A stretch of DNA of 64,000 nt from Streptomyces sp. NRRL F-6676 (GTDB lineage: Bacteria; Actinomycetota; Actinomycetes; Streptomycetales; Streptomycetaceae). The stretch covers positions 1-64,000 of the forward strand of contig NZ_JOHS01000008.1 of assembly GCF_000725625.1 (NCBI RefSeq). Direction: 5' to 3'. The translations under genes were made by a program, and so were the position numbers. The notes under the pieces are model-generated. The model did no database searches. It saw nothing but the letters and a program-made list of their open reading frames with translations, and was not told where the DNA came from. Shown piece by piece: positions 26,359 through 34,857 of this stretch; within the stretch, counting starts at the first letter, position 1, and each line of letters opens with the position of its first letter.

Positions 26359-27222
26359 ATGCCGACGCACATCCCGCCATGGAATACGAGGAGCACGGTC
26401 CGTCTGACCCGCCGCGGCCGTGCCGCCCTCGTCGCGACCGGAGCCGTCCTCGCGGCCGCCGCCGTGGCGGTACCGCTGCTGACCCTGGGCGGCGGGGACC
26501 GGGAGCAGCGGCCCCGGACACTCGTGATCCCGGAAGGACGGCGGGCGAGCCAGGTCTACGCGGCCGTGGACAAGGCACTCGGACTGCCCGCGGGCAGCAC
26601 CGCGAAGTCCGTGCCCAAGGTGGACCTGCAGCTGCCGGCGGAGGCGCACGGCAACCCAGAGGGCTACCTCTTCCCGGCGACGTATCCGATCGACGGGAAG
26701 ACGACGCCGAGGTCCCTGCTGCGGTTCATGGTCGACACCGCCCACGACAAGTTCGACAGCGGCCGGAACACCGCCGGGGCACGGCCCACCGCGAGCACCG
26801 CCTACCGGACGGTCACCGTCGCGAGCATCGTGCAGGCGGAGGCCGACCGGAAGGCGGACATGGGCAAGGTGGCCCGGGTCGTCCTCAACCGGCTCCAGCG
26901 GGGCATGCCCCTACAAATGGACTCGACCCTCAACTACGCGCTGCACCGCTTCGCACCGGTCGTCTCCACGGCCGACACGAAGATCGACAGCCCCTACAAC
27001 TCGTACCGGCGGATGGGCCTGCCGCCGACCCCGATCTCCAACCCGGGCGAGGACGCGCTGCGGGCCGCGCGGAACCCGACGCCCGGGGACTGGCTGTACT
27101 TCGTCACCGTCAAGCCGGGCGACACCCGCTTCACCGGGAGCTACGAGGAACACCGGCGGAACGTGGCCGAGTTCAACCGGCTGCGGGCGAGCGGCACGCC
27201 GTCGCCCACCGCGCCGCGCTGA
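26359..27222 (+). CDS. mltG: endolytic transglycosylase MltG-like protein
   Basis: The 287-residue protein has one N-terminal membrane anchor (about residues 21-44, AALVATGAVLAAAAVAVPLL) preceded by an arginine-rich cytoplasmic start. The YceG/MltG core shows PEGYLFPATYPI, then ASIVQAEA with the conserved glutamate, VVLNRLQRGMPLQMDST and SPYNSYRRMGLPPTPISNPG, ending YLYFVTV-like WLYFVTVKPG. MltG cleaves nascent glycan strands. It is shorter than E. coli MltG because the LysM-like part is reduced. There is no alaS or aroE neighbour, so this is probably an accessory paralogue. It lies 43 bp after the ABC exporter. Confidence 0.85.
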   Translation: MPTHIPPWNTRSTVRLTRRGRAALVATGAVLAAAAVAVPLLTLGGGDREQRPRTLVIPEGRRASQVYAAVDKALGLPAGSTAKSVPKVDLQLPAEAHGNPEGYLFPATYPIDGKTTPRSLLRFMVDTAHDKFDSGRNTAGARPTASTAYRTVTVASIVQAEADRKADMGKVARVVLNRLQRGMPLQMDSTLNYALHRFAPVVSTADTKIDSPYNSYRRMGLPPTPISNPGEDALRAARNPTPGDWLYFVTVKPGDTRFTGSYEEHRRNVAEFNRLRASGTPSPTAPR

Positions 27223-27320
27223 CGCGACCGCCGCATGCCGGCCCGAGTCCGGCCCACGCACGGCCAGCGCACGCCCACGCCCGGCTTGTGCCCGGCCCGG
27301 GCCGGTCCCGGGCGGGCGGC

Positions 27321-28406
27321 TCAGGCGGCTGCCGCTGGCTCCGCCGCCAGCAGTCGGCGGATGTCCCGGACCGCCGCCCGGCCGGCCCGGTTGGCCCCGA
27401 TCGTGCTGGCCGAGGGGCCGTAGCCGACGAGATGGACGCGGGGGTCGGCCGCCGCGCGGGTGTCCTCGACGCGGATGCCGCCGCCCGGCTCGCGCAGCCG
27501 GAGCGGGGCGAGGTGCCCGACGGCGGCCCGGAACCCGGTCGCCCACAGGATGACGTCGGCGGCCACGCGCCGCCCGTCGTCCCACTCCACGCCGCTCTCC
27601 GTGATCCGGTCGAACATCGGCCGGCGGTCCAGGACGCCGTCGGCGATCGCCTGCCGGACCGCGTCGTTCAGCGGCAGCCCGGTCACCGAGACGACACTTC
27701 TCGGCGGCAGCCCCTGGCGCACCCGTTCGTCGACCAGCGCCACGGCCGCCCGCCCCAGGTCCTCGGTGAACGGAACGTCGCGGAAGACCGGCGGACGCCG
27801 GGTGACCCAGGTGGTCGCGGCGGCGTACGGGGCGATCTCCATCAGGTGCTGGGTCCCGGAAGCGCCCCCGCCCACCACGATCACCTGCTGCCCGGCGAAC
27901 TCCTCGGGGCCCGGGTACTGGGCGGTGTGCAACTGCCGTCCGCGGAAGGTCTCCTGGCCCGGGTAGCGCGGCCAGAAGGGCCGGTCCCAGGTGCCGGTCG
28001 CGTTGATCAGCGCCCGCGTCGACCAGACACCGGCGGAGGACTCCACGCGCAGCCGGCCGCTCTCGCCCTCGCGTACGGCGCGGACGTCGACCGGGCGCCG
28101 CACCCGCAGATCGAAGGTGCGTTCGTATGCGGCGAAGTAGTCGGCGATCACCTCGGAGGAGGGGCGTTCCGGGTCCGCGTCCGTCAGCTCCATGCCCGGC
28201 AGCGAGTGCATCCCGTGCACCTTGCCGTACGTCAGCGAGGGCCAGCGGAACTGCCAGGCGCCGCCCGGGCGCGGGGCGTGGTCCAGGACCACGAAACCGG
28301 TCTCCGGCTCGAAGCCGGTGCGCCGCAGGTGGTAGGCGGCGGAGAGTCCCGCCTGCCCGGCACCGACGACCACGACCTCGACCTCGCGCACCCCACTGTC
28401 GTTCAT
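27321..28406 (-). CDS. flavin-dependent monooxygenase-like NAD(P)-binding protein
   Basis: The 361-residue protein starts at ATG 28406. It has FAD-binding GAGQAGLSAAYHL near residue 14, a FMO-like FRGRQLHTAQYPGP, a second dinucleotide motif VVVGGGASGTQH about residue 170 for NADPH, and the WATGFR motif near the C-terminus. Relatives include CzcO-type and class B flavoprotein monooxygenases. It is expected to oxygenate or oxidise a small molecule with NAD(P)H and FAD. The substrate is unknown. It is divergent from yjbQ-like; a longer frame to 28889 is rejected. Confidence 0.85.
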   Translation of the reverse strand: MNDSGVREVEVVVVGAGQAGLSAAYHLRRTGFEPETGFVVLDHAPRPGGAWQFRWPSLTYGKVHGMHSLPGMELTDADPERPSSEVIADYFAAYERTFDLRVRRPVDVRAVREGESGRLRVESSAGVWSTRALINATGTWDRPFWPRYPGQETFRGRQLHTAQYPGPEEFAGQQVIVVGGGASGTQHLMEIAPYAAATTWVTRRPPVFRDVPFTEDLGRAAVALVDERVRQGLPPRSVVSVTGLPLNDAVRQAIADGVLDRRPMFDRITESGVEWDDGRRVAADVILWATGFRAAVGHLAPLRLREPGGGIRVEDTRAAADPRVHLVGYGPSASTIGANRAGRAAVRDIRRLLAAEPAAAA

Positions 28407-28503
28407 GTTTCTACTAACCTCGTTCGGGGTGCCGCTCTTCCCGGCCCGTCCCGGCGGGCGAGCCGAGGGGTGTGAAAGCGTGCGCGCGGGTGAGGATGGG
28501 AGC

Positions 28504-28926
28504 ATGCCCGATGCCTTCGCCACCCATGTTCTGCACGTGTCCTCCGGCAGCTCGGAGAGGGTCGTCGACCTCACCCGCGACTGCGAGGCCTTCCTGCGCG
28601 AGACCGCGGCGGGCCGCGACGGCCTGCTGAACGTCTTCGTCCCGCACGCCACCGCGGGCATCGCGATCATCGAGACCGGCGCCGGCAGCGACGACGACCT
28701 GCTCGCCGCCCTGCACACGCTGCTGCCCGCCGACGACCGCTGGCAGCACCGCCACGGCAGCCCCGGCCACGGCCGCGACCACGTCCTCCCGGCCCTCGTA
28801 CCGCCCCACGCCACCCTCCCGGTCATCGACGGCACCCTCCAGCTCGGCACCTGGCAGTCCGTCTGCCTGGTCGACACCAACGAGGACAATCCCGACCGTC
28901 AGGTCCGGCTCAGTTTCCTGGGGTGA
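28504..28926 (+). CDS. YjbQ/UPF0047-family secondary thiamine-phosphate synthase-like protein
   Basis: The 140-residue protein has the UPF0047 signature: LNVFVPHATAGIAIIE, HRHGSPGHGRDHVLPALVPP and GTLQLGTWQSVCLVDT, with the conserved histidines. In E. coli YjbQ shows thiamine-phosphate synthase activity when overproduced, but the normal function is unsettled. The ATG at 28504 follows GAGGATGGGAG. It stands alone in the plus direction, 97 bp from the divergent monooxygenase-like gene. Confidence 0.88.
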   Translation: MPDAFATHVLHVSSGSSERVVDLTRDCEAFLRETAAGRDGLLNVFVPHATAGIAIIETGAGSDDDLLAALHTLLPADDRWQHRHGSPGHGRDHVLPALVPPHATLPVIDGTLQLGTWQSVCLVDTNEDNPDRQVRLSFLG

Positions 28927-29075
28927 CCGTCTGTGTGTGGGGGCGGGCGGCCTGGTGAGCGCTCCCTGCTGGGCGCGGCTGGTGCCCGGCCGTGCGTGGG
29001 GGCGGCCGGGGATGATTGGCTGGCCCCGGTAATCCGACGCCTATCCGGCCTGGCCGGCAGGAGGACCGCGCAACC

Positions 29076-29291
29076 ATGAGCAGCTCTTACGCGTACGAGT
29101 ACAAGGTCGTCACCTTCCGGGAGTCGTTGGTCGGGGACGCGTTGGACAGCGACAAGCTGGAGAAGGTGCTGAACAAGCACGCCGAGGACGGTTGGCAGCT
29201 CAAGGCCATCACCGCCGCCGACGTCAAGGGGCGCATAGGCCCCGGCGCCGTCGAGGGGCTGCTGCTGACCTTGGAGCGCCCGCGCGGCTGA
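29076..29291 (+). CDS. DUF4177-family small protein
   Basis: The 71-residue protein begins MSSSYAYEYKVVTFRES and contains LEKVLNKHAEDGWQLKAIT, the DUF4177 signature (YEYKVV..., N..GxEGWEL). It is a small cytoplasmic protein with a ferredoxin-like fold by family, function unknown. The ATG at 29076 follows GGAGGA. Confidence 0.82.
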   Translation: MSSSYAYEYKVVTFRESLVGDALDSDKLEKVLNKHAEDGWQLKAITAADVKGRIGPGAVEGLLLTLERPRG

Positions 29292-29308
29292 CCGGGGCGC
29301 TCCGTACG

Positions 29309-29420
29309 GTGCGGAACCGGCACAGTGCGGAACCGGCACGATGCGGTGCGCCGGTTCCCGGTTCCCGGTTCCGCGCCGAGCCGGCCGCCGCACCGCACCC
29401 GCACCGTGCCGGTTCCGCGG
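29309..29420. terminator. complex palindromic region, probable bidirectional terminator
   Basis: Two 16-bp direct repeats GTGCGGAACCGGCAC[A/G] at 29309 and 29325 are followed by three CCGGTTC units near 29351-29371 and another GTGCCGGTTCCGC near 29407. The GGAACCGG and CCGGTTCC blocks can pair in several ways. It lies between two convergent genes (DUF4177 and the glycosidase), so it most likely terminates both. Confidence 0.5.
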
Positions 29421-29424
29421 TGGT

Positions 29425-31161
29425 TCAGGTCGTGCGTCCGTGGAGGCGGTGACCGGCAGCGGCCCGGTCGTCCGCGTGTGCGGAGGCCATCCAGAGGTAT
29501 GCCGACGCGGTCCACGTCATGCTGCGGTCGCGGAGGCCCGCGCCCGTCAGCGCGTCGAAGTTCTCGGCCATGCCCGAGGCCGCGCAGACCGCCATGAACC
29601 GGGACTCGATGTCGTCGGCCAGGCCGGGGTGCCCGCTGTGCCGGAGCCCGTCGGCCAGCAGCATCGTCGAGGGCGCCCAGACGGGCCCACGCCAGTAGCC
29701 GTCCGCCTCGTAGTGGGCGCTGCCCGGCGGCTCGGTGGCCGGGCCGTGCGGCGTGAGGTAGCCGCCGTCGAGCAGCCTGCGCACGGTGGTGTCGCGCACC
29801 TGCGGCGGGAGCAGGTCGCCGAGGACGAGGGGCATGAAGGTGAGCAGGCTGTCCGAGTCGATGGGCCGGCCGGTCAGGGTGGACCGGGCGATGAAGCGCT
29901 CACCCGTCCAGAACCGGTCGAGCAGGGTCCGCACGGTACGGCCGGCCCGTTCCGTCCACGCCGCCGCCTCGCCGTCGCGGCCGAGGCGCCCGGCGATCCG
30001 CGCCAGCGTCCGCATCTGCACCGCGAGGTAGGCGAGCAGGTCCGGGCTCTGCACGGGCACGCCGACGCCGAACGTGGTCGCGTTGTCCCACCCGGAGTCG
30101 TTGCCGTGGTTGTACGAGGGGATGCCGTCCTCGCCGTACACGCGCTGGGCGAACCACCACTCGGTCCACCGGCGCAACGGCTCGTAGAGCGCGGCGACGG
30201 TGTCCTCGTCCAGTCCGCCCCGGTCCATGAGGCGGGCCACCGACCAGCCGTGGACCGGGGGTTTGACGAAGTTCCGCTCGACGCCCGCGTCGTTGACGTA
30301 GTCGGGGAGGCAGCCGTGCTCGTCCTGGTGGTCGAAGACGGCGAGGAGCTGGCCGGCGGCGGCGCGCGGGTCCCGCCACAGCGCCATCGCGTTGAAGCAG
30401 TGGTCCCAGCTCCAGACGTTGGTCATGCCGATCTTGGACATCAGCATCGACTCGCGCCGCAGGACGCCGCCCGCCGGTACGAGCGCCGCCCAGGTGACGA
30501 ACGCGGCGAGCCGGACGGTGGCATCGAGCGCCGGGTCGTCGCACGCGTCGCCGCCGTGGGTGCGGCACCACGCGTCGAAGTCGGACTGCGCGGCCGCGGC
30601 GACGGTGGCGGGGTCCGCGACCGGGCGGGTCGGCACGGCGCTGCCGTACTCGTCGATGACGATCGTCGCCGTGCCCTGCCGTGCGTCGGCCGTCAGCCGG
30701 GCCTGCGAGTTGCGGGTGCGCTCCCAGCGGGCACCGAAGCGGACGGTGCCGCCGAACACCCGGATTCTGTAGTTCCGGTTGGCGCCGCTGTCGATGAACC
30801 GCCAGGTGCGCTCGCTCTCCTGGAGGACGGAGTCGTACGGGGAGGGCGTGCGGAAGTCGAGCGTGAGCGAGCCGCCCGTGACGAGGAGCTGGGCGCGGTC
30901 CGGTCCGTCCAGGACGATGTCGGCGCGGGTGCCGCCCCGGTGGAGCGTCAGCCGGCCCGCTGCGGTGTGGGAGGCCGCCTCCGTGTCGTCGTCCAGGAGC
31001 AGGCGGACGATCTCGCGGTGGCGGGCGTCGCCGCGGACGGTGCGCAGATGGATGCCGGGGGCCGGCCGGCCGGTGACGCGGGAGAGGGCGAAGTAGGACC
31101 CGCGGCGGCTGAAGGGTGTCGTGGCGAGGTCGATGGCGAGTGTGGTGGCGTCGCTGCTCAT
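29425..31161 (-). CDS. trehalase/GH63-like (alpha/alpha)6-barrel glycosidase
   Basis: The 578-residue protein has an N-terminal beta-domain (residues about 1-200) and a C-terminal helical barrel. Typical barrel motifs are VWSWDHCFNAMALW, HGNDSGWDNATTFGVG with the likely acid aspartate, YWRGPVWAPSTMLLADGL and MAENFDALTG with the likely base glutamate. The layout is that of mannosylglycerate-hydrolase/GH63-type enzymes. The start ATG 31161 overlaps the upstream gene by ATGA. It has no signal peptide, so it acts on an imported sugar in the cytoplasm, together with the divergent ABC importer. The substrate is unknown. Confidence 0.85.
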   Translation of the reverse strand: MSSDATTLAIDLATTPFSRRGSYFALSRVTGRPAPGIHLRTVRGDARHREIVRLLLDDDTEAASHTAAGRLTLHRGGTRADIVLDGPDRAQLLVTGGSLTLDFRTPSPYDSVLQESERTWRFIDSGANRNYRIRVFGGTVRFGARWERTRNSQARLTADARQGTATIVIDEYGSAVPTRPVADPATVAAAAQSDFDAWCRTHGGDACDDPALDATVRLAAFVTWAALVPAGGVLRRESMLMSKIGMTNVWSWDHCFNAMALWRDPRAAAGQLLAVFDHQDEHGCLPDYVNDAGVERNFVKPPVHGWSVARLMDRGGLDEDTVAALYEPLRRWTEWWFAQRVYGEDGIPSYNHGNDSGWDNATTFGVGVPVQSPDLLAYLAVQMRTLARIAGRLGRDGEAAAWTERAGRTVRTLLDRFWTGERFIARSTLTGRPIDSDSLLTFMPLVLGDLLPPQVRDTTVRRLLDGGYLTPHGPATEPPGSAHYEADGYWRGPVWAPSTMLLADGLRHSGHPGLADDIESRFMAVCAASGMAENFDALTGAGLRDRSMTWTASAYLWMASAHADDRAAAGHRLHGRTT

Positions 31162-33317
31162 GCGCGGGCCTCCGCTCCGGTACGCACGGCCGGCCCACCC
31201 GGTGCCGGCAAAGCCATCCGGCACGACTCACCCGGCCCGAGCCGGACCGTGCGCGGCGCGCCCAAGCCCGAGCCGAAGTCCAGACCCGGGCCCACGTCCA
31301 GAGCTGAACCCCTGTCCAGACCCGGGCCCACGTCCAGAGCTGAACCCCTGTCCAGACCCGGGCCCATGTCCAGAGCCGAGCCCAAGTCCAAAGCCGGGCC
31401 CAAATCCAGACCCGAGCCCATCCCCAGACCCGAGCCCAAGCCCGCGCCCGGCCGCATGCTCCCCGGCGCCACCGGCCCACTCCCCGGCGCCACCGGCGCA
31501 CCCCCAGCCGCCACCCCCGAAGAGCCGGTCCCGCCGACCCCCGACAGGTCCACCTCGAACGTCCGCGCGTGCCCCGCCGTGTTCACGAGTTCGAAGCCGT
31601 CCTCGTCGATCCGGTACGTCAGCTGGTACGCCCGCTGACCCAGCGTCACCGTCCCGCGTCCGACGACCCGGGGCGCCAGGCGCAGGTCCGCCGTGAGGGA
31701 CGCGCGCACCCCCAGGTACTCGGCGAAGAGCACCCAGGCGAAGACGCACGGGTACTCGTAGTAGTGCGCGGCCCCGTGCCAGTCCGACCCGTCCACGTAG
31801 TGGACGTGGTCCATGTCGTAGCGCTCGCCCATGACATAGCCGTCCCTGGCGCCCTGCGCGGCGACGGTGTCGAGTTGCCGCCGCAGCATCGCGCCGTCGC
31901 GCCGCCACGACCAGAAGGCGGCGTCCCAGCACCAGTAGCGGCCCGCGGCGCACAGGTCGTAGGGGCCGCCGTCGCCGATCTCGTCGTCGGTGTAGTCCGC
32001 CACGCGGGCCGCGAGGAAGGTCGGGAAGCGCTGGAACTCCTCGAGTTCGCCGTCGACGAGTGCGAGGACGTGCGCGGTCTGTACGGCGTCCGCCTGGCCG
32101 AACATGGCCGGGAGCACGTTGGCGAGCAGGTGCACATGGTCGTGCACCCGTCCGGAGCGGTCGACCCAGTCGACGAAGCGGCGGGAGCCGCCGTCCCAGT
32201 ACCCGGCGGGCAGCGGCGCGCGCACGGCCTCGCCGAGGCGCCCGGCCAACTCCCGGTAGAGGCGTGCCTGTTCCGCACGCCCGAGCACGTCCTCCAGGTC
32301 GGCGAGGAGCAGGAAGGAGTGCGCCGCGAGTGACGCGGCCATGGTCTCCCGGCCGTCCTTGATGACCTGGTCCTCGTAGTACACGTCGGACCACAGGCGA
32401 CCGAGCGGGTCCACGCAGCCGACGACGCAGGAGGCCGCGCCCTCGAGGTCCTCGACGCGGTCGCGCAGCCAGTCGGCGTCCTTGGTGCGGGCGTAGTACA
32501 GCCAGGCCGACTCCAGCACCTCGACATTGCCGGTGACCAGGAACATGACGGCGTTCCGCGAGCCGTCGGCGCTGGCGCGGCGCACGTGGTACTCGCGGTC
32601 GCCGTCCGGCTGGACGGCGCAGGGGTCCCGCCACAGCTGCTGGGGGTCCTCCCGCATCAGCCGGAGTTGCAGGTCGATCATCCGCCGTACGACGTCCTGG
32701 TCGGTGCGGCTTCCCCAGGCCAGCCGGGCCTTGATCTGGAACTCGTGGTCGACGTCCGGGTACGTGCCGACATAGGTGTCGGCGAGTGTGCTGATCACAT
32801 AGCCGTCCGGGTCCGGGTAGCCGGCCGCGGTGGTGCGTTCCACGACGCAGGGCAGCACGGTGCCCCAGTAGAAGCCCGCGAGGGCGTCGGCGAGTGCCTG
32901 GGCGCCGGGGAGGTCCAGGGTGAACTCCGCGCCGTCGACGTCGGCGTGCGGCCGGGCCCGGTGCGCGACGAGTGTGGCCGAGGGGGCGTGGACGGTGACC
33001 GTGCGGCCGTCGCCGTCCACGCGCAGCCCGATCGGGCCGTCGGCGAGGAGGTGCCACGCGGGTTCCGCCGCGTCCGGGTCCGCCGGGAGCAGCCAGCAGG
33101 CGCCGGAGCCCAGGAGCTCGACGGGCGAGGAACCGTCGGCCGGCAGCAGATACCGGTCGTCCCCCGCGGCGTCCAGCAGCACGGCGGGGCCGCCGGGGAG
33201 CGTGAAGCGGATCCCGGCCTCCGTGCCCTGCGCCGCCGTCACCGACCAGGTGCGTGCGTCGAGGCGTGCCGTGGTCCCGTCGGTGGCCGGTGGCGGCTCT
33301 GGGGCGAGGAATGACAT
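31158..33317 (-). CDS. (alpha/alpha)6-barrel glycosidase-like protein with C-terminal repeat insertion
   Basis: The 719-residue protein has an N-terminal beta-rich domain (about residues 1-150), a helical barrel (about 150-540, with YCWDAAFWSWRRDGAML-like CWDAAFWSWRRDG and HYVDGSDWHGAAHYYEYP), and a C-terminal beta domain. The last domain is interrupted at about residues 605-690 by glycine/leucine/aspartate repeats (GLDRGSALDVGP) encoded by an 18-bp minisatellite. No secretion signal is seen. It is the first gene of a two-gene unit with the GH63-like enzyme, divergent from the ABC importer at 33511. I cannot assign a CAZy family or substrate. Confidence 0.75.
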   Translation of the reverse strand: MSFLAPEPPPATDGTTARLDARTWSVTAAQGTEAGIRFTLPGGPAVLLDAAGDDRYLLPADGSSPVELLGSGACWLLPADPDAAEPAWHLLADGPIGLRVDGDGRTVTVHAPSATLVAHRARPHADVDGAEFTLDLPGAQALADALAGFYWGTVLPCVVERTTAAGYPDPDGYVISTLADTYVGTYPDVDHEFQIKARLAWGSRTDQDVVRRMIDLQLRLMREDPQQLWRDPCAVQPDGDREYHVRRASADGSRNAVMFLVTGNVEVLESAWLYYARTKDADWLRDRVEDLEGAASCVVGCVDPLGRLWSDVYYEDQVIKDGRETMAASLAAHSFLLLADLEDVLGRAEQARLYRELAGRLGEAVRAPLPAGYWDGGSRRFVDWVDRSGRVHDHVHLLANVLPAMFGQADAVQTAHVLALVDGELEEFQRFPTFLAARVADYTDDEIGDGGPYDLCAAGRYWCWDAAFWSWRRDGAMLRRQLDTVAAQGARDGYVMGERYDMDHVHYVDGSDWHGAAHYYEYPCVFAWVLFAEYLGVRASLTADLRLAPRVVGRGTVTLGQRAYQLTYRIDEDGFELVNTAGHARTFEVDLSGVGGTGSSGVAAGGAPVAPGSGPVAPGSMRPGAGLGSGLGMGSGLDLGPALDLGSALDMGPGLDRGSALDVGPGLDRGSALDVGPGLDFGSGLGAPRTVRLGPGESCRMALPAPGGPAVRTGAEARA
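31267..31446 (-). repeat. in-frame 18-bp minisatellite inside the glycosidase-like gene
   Basis: About ten 18-bp units of the form cccRRgcccNNNtccaga run from 31267 to 31446. The 36-bp double unit at 31285-31320 is repeated identically at 31321-31356 and in altered form at 31357-31392. On the coding strand they give six-residue units such as GLDRGS and ALDVGP. Two 21-bp near-identical units follow at 31459-31500. All unit lengths are multiples of three, so copy-number change keeps the frame. Confidence 0.9.
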
Positions 33318-33410
33318 CGGTGTCCCGGCTTCTTTCACGCGGAGGCATGGGGGCGGCGTGCGGTGAATGCCCGGCCCGGAGCGGCAGTTGCCGCGGGCCG
33401 ACGGCCAGTA

Positions 33411-33461
33411 TGCAAATCCGTTGAGTAAATTTGCAAGGGAATCTTGCAAGGGCTTGGCAAG
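33411..33461. promoter_or_regulatory. candidate LacI-type operators between glycosidase and ABC importer genes
   Basis: In the 193-bp divergent region, TGCAAA (33411-33416) and TTTGCA (33430-33435) form a dyad, and CTTGCAAG (33443-33450) and CTTGGCAAG (33453-33461) are palindromes. Such CTTGCAAG boxes resemble the TTGCAG boxes of streptomycete MalR. The LacI regulator at 36769 is the likely binder. Confidence 0.5.
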
Positions 33462-33510
33462 CGCGTCATGATGACGCCCACCACACCTCGATCGAGGAGG
33501 ATCGAAGCCC

Positions 33511-34845
33511 ATGACCGCATCTCCACAGCGCCGCCGGTACACCCGGGTGAGAGCAGTCGCCGTGTGCACGGCCCTCGCGGCAGGTCCGCTGGCCGGCTGT
33601 TCCATGGCGGACTCGGACGACGCCGGGCAGGACACCCTCACCGCCTGGGCCTGGGGAGCGCCCGCGACCGGCATGAAGGCCACCGCCAAGGCGTTCGAGA
33701 AGGACCACCCCGGTGTCACGATCAAGGTGCAGGACGTCGGCAACCCGGCGATCTGGGACAAGATCACCTCGGGCATGGCTGCCGGCGGCACCGGTCTCCC
33801 GGACGTCATGGACATCGGCGGCGACTACATGGACAACTACCTGGAGACGTTCCCCGACGGCTTCGCCGACCTCAGCGCGAGGGGTGCGGACGCGCTGGCG
33901 AAGGACTTCCCCAGCGGCCTGTGGAAGGGCGGCCGGAACGCGAAGGGGGAGCAGCGCGGCATCCCCTTCGAGTCCAACACGAACCTCCTCTACTACCGCA
34001 AGGATCTGTTCGACAAGGCCGGGGTCGACATCGACTCGATCCGCACCTGGGACCAGATGCTCGCCGCCGGCGTGAAGATCAAGAAGAAGACCGGCGCCAA
34101 CCTCTTCGCCGTCGACAAGGCCGCCTCGCAGGCGGATTCCGCGAACTTCTTCGAGATGCTCGCCCGCCTGGAAGGAACGTTCTTCTTCAACGGCAAGGGC
34201 GAGATCACGCTCTCCGACAAGGGCAGCCTGGCCGCGCTCACCTTCCTCAAGGAGGCGAACGACAAGGGGCTCGTCACCGACATCCCGCAGAGCCAGGGCA
34301 CCACCTCACAGATGAAGGGGCAGTCGCCCGTCGCACTCATGCCGGGCGCCTCGTGGATGATCGGCAGCTTCCCGGTCACGGCACCCGAGATGAAGGGCAA
34401 GTGGGGCGTGCGGACGTCCCCGGCGATGCACGAGGGCGGCTACACCGCCTCCTTCGCGGGCGGCACCTACCTCACCGTCGCCAAGTCGAGCAAGAAGCAG
34501 AAGCTCGCCTACGACTACGTCAAGTACAGCCTGGCCACCGCCGCGGGACAGAAGGTGATGGCCAAGGGCAGCGGGCTCTTCCCCAGCTACGAGCCGATGT
34601 GGAAGACGGCCGGCTTCAAGGAGACGAACCCCTACTTCGGCCTCGACACCAACCACCTCATCACCACCGCCCTCGCCCAGAAGACGCCCCCGGACCACTA
34701 CACCAAGGACTTCCCCAAGGCGCTGAAGGTCTACGACGACGCGCAGACGCAGGTCCTCGTCAAGGGCGCGGACCCCGCGACGGCGCTCGACAAGGCGGCG
34801 AAACTGCTCGCGCGGCAGACCGGCCGGAAGATCGCGGCGAACTGA
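33511..34845 (+). CDS. sugar ABC transporter substrate-binding lipoprotein
   Basis: The 444-residue protein has a lipoprotein signal with lipobox LAGC (GPLAGC, near residue 30) and the family 1 extracellular solute-binding fold: TAWAWGAPATGMKATAKAF, IPFESNTNLLYYRKDLFDKAG and GGYTASFAGGTYLTVA. It delivers a sugar to the two permeases that follow. The ribosome site GAGGAGGA precedes the ATG. The ATPase is not encoded here; such systems usually share the MsiK ATPase. The sugar is unknown, probably an oligosaccharide used by the divergent glycosidases. Confidence 0.93.
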   Translation: MTASPQRRRYTRVRAVAVCTALAAGPLAGCSMADSDDAGQDTLTAWAWGAPATGMKATAKAFEKDHPGVTIKVQDVGNPAIWDKITSGMAAGGTGLPDVMDIGGDYMDNYLETFPDGFADLSARGADALAKDFPSGLWKGGRNAKGEQRGIPFESNTNLLYYRKDLFDKAGVDIDSIRTWDQMLAAGVKIKKKTGANLFAVDKAASQADSANFFEMLARLEGTFFFNGKGEITLSDKGSLAALTFLKEANDKGLVTDIPQSQGTTSQMKGQSPVALMPGASWMIGSFPVTAPEMKGKWGVRTSPAMHEGGYTASFAGGTYLTVAKSSKKQKLAYDYVKYSLATAAGQKVMAKGSGLFPSYEPMWKTAGFKETNPYFGLDTNHLITTALAQKTPPDHYTKDFPKALKVYDDAQTQVLVKGADPATALDKAAKLLARQTGRKIAAN

Positions 34846-34857
34846 TCGGCGGAGACC

